A DNA stretch of 7,501 nt from Candidatus Coatesiibacteriota bacterium. Lineage in GTDB: Bacteria > B130-G9. Both the position numbers and the translations under genes were made by a program. The stretch lies in the NCBI GenBank assembly GCA_003647755.1, contig QMNL01000068.1:1-7501 (forward strand), read 5' to 3'. Of this stretch, positions 1 through 4,133 are shown one piece after another; position 1 is the stretch's first letter, and every line of letters begins with the position of its first letter. Below the pieces are notes generated by a model, which worked only from the letters and a program-made list of their open reading frames with translations, was not told the DNA's origin and did not search any database.

Positions 1-1
1 A

Positions 2-1420
2 GAAGAACTAGCAAAAAGAAGAATGTCAGAAGACTTAGAAGAGCTGCTTGGAAAATACAAAGAATATCATGATAAAAAATCAGTTCTTATTGAAGAAAAA
101 GCAGTTGAATATTTGACAGATAAGCAAAAACAGCAAATTATTGAAGACTTTAAAGAATCAATAGGAAAAAAAGTTGATGGAAACAAAATAACAGAAGGCT
201 CTTTGATAAAAGAAAAATCTTTAGAGTATTTAACAAGGCAGCAAAAAAGAATAATCTTAAAAGATGCTCAAAAAGAGCTGCTTTCTCATCATACTGATTT
301 AACAAAACAGGAAAAAAGGGAACTTCTTGTAAATGAAAGATTAATCAATCCTTTAACAAGAGAAGAAAAAGCGAAATTAGATTCTTATTTCAATGTAGAG
401 CCTCCATTAAGCAGGCAGAAGATAATACTTGTCCAGGAGTTGTCTGACGAGGTGGTTCCGGTCATCAGGAACGCTCAGCACCTTTTCGAGCTTCGGGACA
501 TGGGTTTGAGGCTTGCGCAGTGGTCGAAGATGTCGTCGCTGGGTGGTCTTGTGGGTGGGGTAACGCACAAGTTGGACAACCCGCTGACTTCGTTGACGAT
601 TGGTCTTCGGGGGCACCGGCGTGAGGTAGGGCACGTTTTGGAGGTCTTGGACGCTTACGAGGGGCTTGGCGATTCTATTCTGGAGATGCTTGAGGAGCAG
701 CCTGAGCTTTTGGAGCGAGCGCCTGGGTTGAAGGGCGTTGTGGAGCAGTTGGGGTCAATCAGGGAGAAGCAGCGGGAGCGAGCGAGCAAGGGCAAGCCGC
801 CTGTTGCGGACAGTCTCGAGGGCTATTTTGCGGCGGCGAAGCGGGGCCTGGACAGCATGGCGGACGTGGTGAGCCGGCTTCGGGTGTATAGTCGGACGGA
901 CCAGTTTGGCGAGCTGGACGAGATCGACCTGAAGGATGGGTTCGAGGCGGGCGTTGACGTCAACGAGGTGGTTCGTCGGACGCTGGAGCATCTGGACATC
1001 GAGGGGACCCAGCGTCGGCATCGCATCGAGGTCGAGACGCGGTTCAACCACGAGGCGCCTCGTATCAGGTGCAATCCGCGTCTTTTGGGCGACGTTATCG
1101 CGAACCTGGTCTCAAACGCGGTTGATGCGGTGGTTGAGCGGTTGGGAGGCGAGTCGTTTGAGCCGGAGGTCAGGGTCGAGACGAACGTTATTGACGATGG
1201 CATCGAGATCAAGGTGATAGACAACGGCGTCGGCATCAGGCCGGAGCATCTCTTCACGGTGTTCGACCCGTTTTTCTCGACGAAGCCCGAAGGGAAGGGT
1301 GCTGGCCTGGGCCTCAGCATCGCCCAGGCGAACGTTCGGGCTCACGGCGGTTGGATAAAGGCCCACAGCGACGGCAAAGGTGCGACATTCACGATACTTC
1401 TCCCCGTCAAAAGACCGTGA
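2..1420 (+). CDS. Sensor histidine kinase with AT-rich, repeat-bearing N-terminus (5' partial)
   Basis: ATP-dependent histidine autokinase of a two-component system. The frame is open to the left edge; the first ATG is at 23, has no clear ribosome binding site and may be internal, so the gene probably starts outside the window. Numbering from that ATG: residues 20-123 hold three Lys/Glu-rich repeats; about 160-291 form the dimerisation/phosphoacceptor region with H-box THKLDNPLTSL (His182); 351-460 are the HATPase_c domain, with N-box NLVSNAVDAV (Asn365), G1 box DNGVGI (400-405), F-box FDPFFSTK (414-421) and G2 box GKGAGLGLSI (424-433). No membrane segment or signal peptide is visible, so a soluble kinase is likely, unless the missing 5' part supplies one. 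No response regulator gene is seen nearby. Oddities: base composition changes from very AT-rich to GC-rich near 400-435, Lys follows the phosphoacceptor His where Glu/Asp is usual, and the His-to-RVYSR distance is unusually long. The kinase assignment is firm; the integrity of the N-terminal part is not. Confidence 0.88.
   Translation, partial: EELAKRRMSEDLEELLGKYKEYHDKKSVLIEEKAVEYLTDKQKQQIIEDFKESIGKKVDGNKITEGSLIKEKSLEYLTRQQKRIILKDAQKELLSHHTDLTKQEKRELLVNERLINPLTREEKAKLDSYFNVEPPLSRQKIILVQELSDEVVPVIRNAQHLFELRDMGLRLAQWSKMSSLGGLVGGVTHKLDNPLTSLTIGLRGHRREVGHVLEVLDAYEGLGDSILEMLEEQPELLERAPGLKGVVEQLGSIREKQRERASKGKPPVADSLEGYFAAAKRGLDSMADVVSRLRVYSRTDQFGELDEIDLKDGFEAGVDVNEVVRRTLEHLDIEGTQRRHRIEVETRFNHEAPRIRCNPRLLGDVIANLVSNAVDAVVERLGGESFEPEVRVETNVIDDGIEIKVIDNGVGIRPEHLFTVFDPFFSTKPEGKGAGLGLSIAQANVRAHGGWIKAHSDGKGATFTILLPVKRP
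80..391 (+). repeat. Three ~24-residue degenerate protein repeats
   Basis: Within the kinase reading frame, residues 20-43, 59-82 and 100-123 align as three units spaced 39-41 residues apart. Shared pattern: a hydrophobic pair, acidic/Lys residues, then [YP]-L-T-x-x-[QE]-K and a hydrophobic/charged helix. Core strings are EYLTDKQKQQI, EYLTRQQKRII and NPLTREEKAKL. A shorter echo, DLTKQEKREL, lies at 92-101. The units lie at nucleotides 80-151, 197-268 and 320-391, all in the AT-rich part. Their likely structure is helical; the function is unknown. Confidence 0.6.
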
Positions 1421-1429
1421 CGAAGGCCA

Positions 1430-1452
1430 CTAAGGCGCTTGGTCAGCCTTAG
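1430..1452. other. Short hairpin after the kinase stop codon
   Basis: A perfect inverted repeat, CTAAGGC (1430-1436) and GCCTTAG (1446-1452), with a 9-base loop, begins ten bases after the kinase stop. No T-run follows on either strand, so it is not a classic Rho-independent terminator. It might stabilise the 3' end of the kinase mRNA or separate convergent transcripts if the minus-strand frame at 1512-1694 is real. Confidence 0.35.
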
Positions 1453-1511
1453 GACTGGGGTCGGCTCGAAGTGTTTCTCAAAGCATTTTGTTATCCAAGC
1501 TGGCTCGTTAC

Positions 1512-1694
1512 TCACGAACAGTTGCGGTGTGCAACCATAAGGCCCGCAGGCGTTTCGTATCTGCAACTTTTCTGGCCGATGTCATGTGCGTTGACATGGA
1601 CCTTACAGACAACGCACTCACCTTCTAAGAGCCACTTCCAGGCGCCTTTCAGTTTTTTTGACGGCTTTTGGCACGGCCTGTGCTTAATAGACAA
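1512..1694 (-). CDS. Possible small zinc-finger-like protein (60 aa, TTG start)
   Basis: A 60-residue minus-strand frame fills most of the gap between the kinase and the first NifX-like gene. Its second half reads CVVCKVHVNAHDIGQK, then SCRYETPAGLMVAHRNCS and stop: a CxxC pair, a later Cys and a terminal HRNC, a spacing that resembles small treble-clef or zinc-ribbon proteins. The N-terminal half is basic (residues 4-19 include KHRPCQKPSKKLK). The only plausible start is TTG at 1694, with no visible Shine-Dalgarno sequence, and it would overlap the promoter region of the divergent gene at 1700. The long minus-strand frame continuing upstream of this start is a shadow of the two NifX-like genes. 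I do not recognise a named family. It could be a real hypothetical protein, the remnant of a longer gene, or chance. Confidence 0.33.
   Translation of the reverse strand: MSIKHRPCQKPSKKLKGAWKWLLEGECVVCKVHVNAHDIGQKSCRYETPAGLMVAHRNCS
1658..1688 (+). promoter_or_regulatory. Possible sigma70-type promoter before the NifX-like operon
   Basis: TTGACG (1658-1663) matches the -35 consensus at five of six bases, and CTTAAT (1683-1688) is a fair -10 element. The 19-base spacer is longer than ideal. Transcription would start only a few bases before the ATG at 1700/1703, implying a very short leader, which is consistent with the poor ribosome binding site there. Weak evidence. Confidence 0.25.
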
Positions 1695-1699
1695 GTGAG

Positions 1700-2119
1700 A
1701 TGATGAAAGTTGGTATTTCGGTTTGGGAGGACAGAATCTCGCCCGTGCTCGACGGGTGTTCGCGGTTTCTGGTTGTTGAGATTGAGGATGGGCAGGAGGT
1801 ATGGCGAGAGGGGGCTGAGATCTCGGAGACATATCTTCCCTTTCGGGCGAGGGCGATTGTTGATCTTGGTATTGACGTTTTGATCTGCGGGGCGGTGTCA
1901 CGGCCGCTTGCGGCGATGCTTTCGGGATCGGGCATCTCAGTGATTGGGTGGATGAATGGGAATGTTGATGATGTGTCGCAGGATTTTCTTTCGGGCAAGC
2001 TTGATGCCCGCATGTTTGATATGAGAAGAGGTTTTGGCATGAGAAAGGGACATGGGCCGGGGCGCAGGCGGCTGCGTGATTGCCACGGTCGTTTTGGAAA
2101 AGGAGGGATTCGAGCGTGA
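1700..2119 (+). CDS. NifX/NifB-type dinitrogenase iron-molybdenum cofactor family protein
   Basis: A small protein (139 aa) of the family that carries or inserts iron-sulfur or iron-molybdenum cluster precursors; many members occur in organisms without nitrogenase, where the role is unknown. The family hallmarks are visible: N-terminal strand VGISVWEDRISPVLDGCSRF, then LVVEIEDGQEV, then the core GIDVLICGAVSRPLAAML (about residues 56-73) followed by GISVIGWMNGNVDDV and a helix ending in SGKLD. After about residue 103 comes a basic Gly/Arg-rich tail (RRGFGMRKGHGPGRRR) with a single Cys, as often seen in this subgroup. Two ATGs occur at 1700 and 1703, and the Shine-Dalgarno match (GTGAG) is poor for both, so the exact start is uncertain. 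The stop overlaps the GTG of the next NifX-like gene by 4 bases, indicating translational coupling. The family call is solid; the substrate is unknown. Confidence 0.85.
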   Translation: MMKVGISVWEDRISPVLDGCSRFLVVEIEDGQEVWREGAEISETYLPFRARAIVDLGIDVLICGAVSRPLAAMLSGSGISVIGWMNGNVDDVSQDFLSGKLDARMFDMRRGFGMRKGHGPGRRRLRDCHGRFGKGGIRA

Positions 2120-2475
2120 AGGTTGCGATCAGTTCACAGGGCAAGACACTTGAGAGCGATGTTGATGAGCGGTTTGCCCGCGCCTCGTTCTTCATATTCG
2201 TGGACACCGAGACTGGAGAGTTTGAGGCGCACGATAACAGCGGGCCGATGAGCGCTGCGCACGGAGCGGGCCCGCAGGCGTCCAGTCTATTGGCGGACAA
2301 GCAAGTTGAGGTGCTAATCACGGGGCACTGCGGTCCGAATGCGTTCAGGGCGTTAGATGCGGCTGGGATCAAGGTAGTAACGGGTGCGAGCGGGACCGTG
2401 GCCGAAGCGCTTGAGAAGTTCAAGAGTGGCGAGCTCACGCCAGCTGCGAGGTCGGACGTGGGCGGGCACTGGTAG
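2116..2475 (+). CDS. Second NifX/NifB-type cofactor family protein
   Basis: A protein of 119 aa, same family as its upstream neighbour but a different subgroup (MTH1175-like): opening VKVAISSQGKTLESDVDERF, middle HGAGPQASSLLADKQVEVL, then ITGHCGPNAFRALDAAGIKV and GTVAEALEKFKSGEL before a short tail ending GGHW. The fold is a small ribonuclease-H-like domain; family members bind or carry metal clusters. I chose GTG at 2116 because AAAAGGAGGG (2098-2107) lies eight bases ahead and because it forms a 4-base GTGA overlap with the preceding stop; an in-frame ATG at 2080 would lie deep inside the upstream gene and lacks such a site. The Gly/Arg tail of the first paralogue is absent here, so the pair is not a recent duplication. 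The two products might act together as a heteromeric carrier, which is inference. Confidence 0.87.
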   Translation: MKVAISSQGKTLESDVDERFARASFFIFVDTETGEFEAHDNSGPMSAAHGAGPQASSLLADKQVEVLITGHCGPNAFRALDAAGIKVVTGASGTVAEALEKFKSGELTPAARSDVGGHW

Positions 2476-2570
2476 AAGGATTATTTCAGGGCGATAACAG
2501 GGAGAAAAGGCGGACAGTGAAAAGGGCCGATGGGCAAGTGAACGAAAGGGCGAAAGGAGGTGCAGATTGA

Positions 2571-2765
2571 ATGCCGATTTATGAGTATGAATGCCGCGAG
2601 TGCAAAGAGCGATTCTCCGTTCTTCAGGGGATGAGCGAGGATGGCGAGCAGGTTTCCTGCCCCAAGTGTGGGGCGAAGAGTCCTAAGCGACTGCTATCGA
2701 TGTTTGGCTCGCACGGAGGCGCTTCCTCATTGGGCGCAAGCTGCTCCCCTGGTGCTTTCACGTGA
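2571..2765 (+). CDS. FmdB-family zinc ribbon protein
   Basis: A 64-residue protein with the FmdB signature: it opens MPIYEYECRECKERFSVLQG, and has two CxxC knuckles (Cys8/Cys11 and Cys30/Cys33, the second as CPKCG) that should hold one zinc ion, followed by KRLLSMFGSHGG. The family was named from a putative regulator next to formylmethanofuran dehydrogenase genes, but it is widespread and its function is not settled. Length is near the short end of the family; the C-terminal Cys-rich tail common in longer members is reduced here to one Cys (GASCSPGAFT). A very strong ribosome binding site, AAAGGAGGTG (2555-2564), sets the start. It lies 95 bases after the second NifX-like gene, probably in the same transcript. 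The family call is confident; the biological role is not. Confidence 0.87.
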   Translation: MPIYEYECRECKERFSVLQGMSEDGEQVSCPKCGAKSPKRLLSMFGSHGGASSLGASCSPGAFT

Positions 2766-2844
2766 GGGACGAGTTGAGAGACAGTTTGTCTTTAATGGTG
2801 TGTTGAGAGTTTTATGAAGACAGAAGCATGTAAGGAGGTAGGTG

Positions 2845-3126
2845 ATGCCGGGTTTTGATGGAACGGGGCCGATGGGGCATGGGCCTCTGACGGGTCGCGG
2901 AATGGGCTACTGCGCTGTGCCGGCTGGGCAGGCGCCTGCGGGTTTGCCTGCAGGGACGGCCGGCTGGAGCTATCCTGTCGTTGCGGGCAGACCGGCGCCA
3001 GCCTTTGGTTTTCGCCCTGGGCTGTCCCCTGTTTGGCGAGGGACTTTTTTGGGGCGTGCCGGGCGAGGCTTCAGAGGTTTTGGCATGCGGGGCCGAGCCG
3101 GCGGGCGTGGCAGGCGGTTTTGGTAA
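2845..3126 (+). CDS. DUF5320-like Gly/Arg-rich protein (a), short form
   Basis: A 93-residue protein beginning MPGFDGTGPMGHGPLTGRGM, the N-terminal module of DUF5320-like proteins, followed by GYC (a single Cys near residue 23). The middle is Pro/Ala/Gly-rich, and the tail is strongly basic Gly/Arg/Phe-rich (for example GRGFRGFGMRGRAGGRGRRF), so most of it is probably disordered. It lacks the charged C-terminal helix usual in the family. The start is ATG 2845, six bases after AAGGAGG (2832-2838); a GTG codon directly upstream is in frame but less likely. These proteins commonly sit beside NifX-like and FmdB genes in anaerobes, as here. Function is unknown; RNA binding or a metal-linked scaffold is speculation from the composition only. 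Confidence 0.75.
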   Translation: MPGFDGTGPMGHGPLTGRGMGYCAVPAGQAPAGLPAGTAGWSYPVVAGRPAPAFGFRPGLSPVWRGTFLGRAGRGFRGFGMRGRAGGRGRRFW

Positions 3127-3184
3127 GTTAGGTTTTGGTAGTGTGAGATAAGGTGAATGAATCGATCAGAAGAGAAAGGAGAAA

Positions 3185-3210
3185 GATATGCCTAGAGGAG
3201 ACGGAACGGG
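3185..3210 (+). repeat. 26-base exact repeat shared by two DUF5320-like gene starts
   Basis: The 26 bases at 3185-3210, covering the start codon and the first seven codons (MPRGDGT) of gene (b), recur exactly at 3696-3721 at the start of gene (c). Synonymous positions are identical across the whole stretch; the sequences diverge directly afterwards. Confidence 0.9.
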
Positions 3211-3538
3211 CCCTGCGGGTATGGGCCCAATGACTGGCAGAGCGGCCGGCTACTGTGCTGGTTACGGCATGCCGGGATATATGAATCCCGTTGGCGGACG
3301 AGGAGCGGGCTTTGGACGCGGCTTTGGCCGGGGTTGGGGCTGGCGGAACCAGTTCTACGCGACCGGCTTGACGGGTTGGCAGCGTGCTGGAGCAGGTTGG
3401 GGTGTGCCGGGTTACGGATATGCACCGACCGCTGAGCAGGAGAAAAGCGCGCTCAAGGCCCAGGCCGAATACCTTGAGAAGAGCTTGGGCGAGATTCGGA
3501 AGCGTATGGAAGAGCTCGAGAAGAGCAAGGCCGAGTAA
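3188..3538 (+). CDS. DUF5320-like protein (b) with C-terminal charged helix
   Basis: A 116-residue protein with the full family layout: N-terminal module MPRGDGTGPAGMGPMTGR, then AAGYCAGYGMPGY, then a Gly/Arg/Trp/Phe-rich low-complexity stretch (about residues 37-80, including GRGFGRGWGWRNQFY), then a highly charged helix from about residue 84 (AEQEKSALKAQAEYLEKSL and onward to the Lys/Glu-rich end) that should form a coiled coil. The start is ATG 3188, six bases after AAAGGAG (3175-3181). It follows gene (a) by 61 bases and is the last gene before a strong terminator, so it closes the NifX-FmdB-DUF5320 transcript. The helix suggests oligomerisation or partner binding. The family has no established function. 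Confidence 0.8.
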   Translation: MPRGDGTGPAGMGPMTGRAAGYCAGYGMPGYMNPVGGRGAGFGRGFGRGWGWRNQFYATGLTGWQRAGAGWGVPGYGYAPTAEQEKSALKAQAEYLEKSLGEIRKRMEELEKSKAE

Positions 3539-3552
3539 TCTGCGAATGCTGA

Positions 3553-3604
3553 GGGCGCCCGGGCAGGCAGTAAGGCTCTGAACCGGGCGCCCGTCTCTGT
3601 TTTG
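3553..3604 (+). terminator. Rho-independent terminator
   Basis: A perfect 10-base inverted repeat, GGGCGCCCGG (3553-3562) and CCGGGCGCCC (3583-3592), with a 20-base loop, is followed by a T-rich tail (TCTCTGTTTTGTG). It lies 14 bases after the stop of DUF5320-like gene (b) and would end the operon starting at 1700. Confidence 0.75.
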
Positions 3605-3631
3605 TGTGAAAGTTTATGTTGTGGACATTAG

Positions 3632-3668
3632 GGGGCCATTGGGCGGCGCCCGTCGGACAGATGGCCTC
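3632..3668 (+). other. Nested hairpin in the leader of DUF5320-like gene (c)
   Basis: The outer stem GGGGCCAT (3632-3639) pairs with ATGGCCTC (3661-3668), eight pairs including one G-T. Inside it, GGGC (3641-3644) pairs with GCCC (3648-3651) around a 3-base loop. An A-run follows rather than a T-run, so it is not a terminator for this strand. It ends 13 bases before the ribosome binding site of gene (c) and may be an mRNA-stability or translation-control element. Confidence 0.4.
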
Positions 3669-3698
3669 AAAAAATGAGATTGGAAAGGAGTAAACGAT

Positions 3699-3983
3699 AT
3701 GCCTAGAGGAGACGGAACGGGTCCGAGAGGACAAGGCCCGGGAACGGGTCGAGGCATGGGTGGCCGAGGCATGGGAGCCGGTCGCGGTGGTGGCCGCGGA
3801 ATGGGCGGTGGCGGCCGTGGTATGGGCGGTGGCGGCCGCGGTATGGGCGGTGGTTTTGCGGCTGGTCCCGGCGGCAACTGCGTATGCCCGAAATGTGGCG
3901 CGACTGTGCCCCATAAGTTGGGGACGTCGTGTGCGCAGGTGAAGTGCCCTAAATGTGGGGCCATGATGACGCGGCAGCTGTGA
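3699..3983 (+). CDS. DUF5320-like protein (c) with GRGMGGG repeats and zinc ribbon
   Basis: A 94-residue protein in three parts. Residues 1-19 are the shared module MPRGDGTGPRGQGPGTGRG. Residues 20-60 are almost only Gly, Arg and Met, with three exact GRGMGGG heptads at 32-52. Residues 61-94 are a compact metal site with six Cys: CVCPKCG (Cys61, 63, 66), then Cys78, then CPKCG (Cys83, 86), likely binding one zinc and perhaps more than four-cysteine coordination requires. The start is ATG 3699, eight bases after GGAAAGGAG (3682-3690). The gene stands alone between two hairpins, so it may be transcribed separately from gene (b). Proteins of this layout occur in methanogens and anaerobic bacteria; the function is unknown. 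The Cys cluster argues against it being a purely disordered protein. Confidence 0.8.
   Translation: MPRGDGTGPRGQGPGTGRGMGGRGMGAGRGGGRGMGGGGRGMGGGGRGMGGGFAAGPGGNCVCPKCGATVPHKLGTSCAQVKCPKCGAMMTRQL
3792..3854 (+). repeat. Three 21-base tandem repeats encoding GRGMGGG
   Basis: Three directly adjacent 21-base units at 3792-3812, 3813-3833 and 3834-3854 differ at only a few third-codon positions (CGC/CGT, GGA/GGT, GGC/GGT). Each encodes Gly-Arg-Gly-Met-Gly-Gly-Gly. The region upstream (from about 3747) is a degenerate continuation. Such an array can gain or lose units by slippage without changing frame. Confidence 0.9.
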
Positions 3984-4059
3984 GCGGAGGGAGCTGATAA
4001 CAGGGCGGAATAGCCGTTGGTGGCACCAGAAGCGGTCGCAGCCTCGTGTGGTTTTTGCG

Positions 4060-4088
4060 GGCCCCGGTTTGAGCTCCGCGGGGTCTTT
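4060..4088 (+). terminator. Weak terminator-like hairpin after gene (c)
   Basis: GGCCCCG (4060-4066) pairs with CGGGGTC (4079-4085), seven pairs including one G-T, around a 12-base loop, then only TTT. It lies about 75 bases after the stop of DUF5320-like gene (c). The short T-run makes termination partial at best. Confidence 0.4.
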
Positions 4089-4133
4089 AGAGATGCCGGA
4101 AATAGCTGAAAGTTTGATGTAAGGAGATATGAA

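Noticed and set aside
407..1366. Several minus-strand frames opposite the kinase
   Set aside because: They are antisense shadows of a GC-rich coding region, and their translations are Arg/Pro/Ser-rich with no motifs.
1471..1698. 75-codon plus-strand frame between the kinase and the NifX-like operon
   Set aside because: No ribosome binding site, no recognisable pattern, and the minus strand of the same stretch gives a more protein-like reading.
1695..2438. Long minus-strand frame (308 codons with its 1512-1694 end) across both NifX-like genes
   Set aside because: It is antisense to two well-supported genes, its translation is Ser/Pro-rich low-complexity sequence typical of shadow frames, and only its last 60 residues look protein-like.
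2775..2795. Short hairpin AGACA/TGTCT after the FmdB gene as a terminator
   Set aside because: A five-base stem with weak pairs and a broken T-run is too weak; the downstream DUF5320-like gene is likely cotranscribed.
3747..3860. CRISPR-like array suggested by regular 21-base repeats
   Set aside because: Units are directly adjacent without spacers and keep the codon frame; they are a protein-coding tandem repeat.
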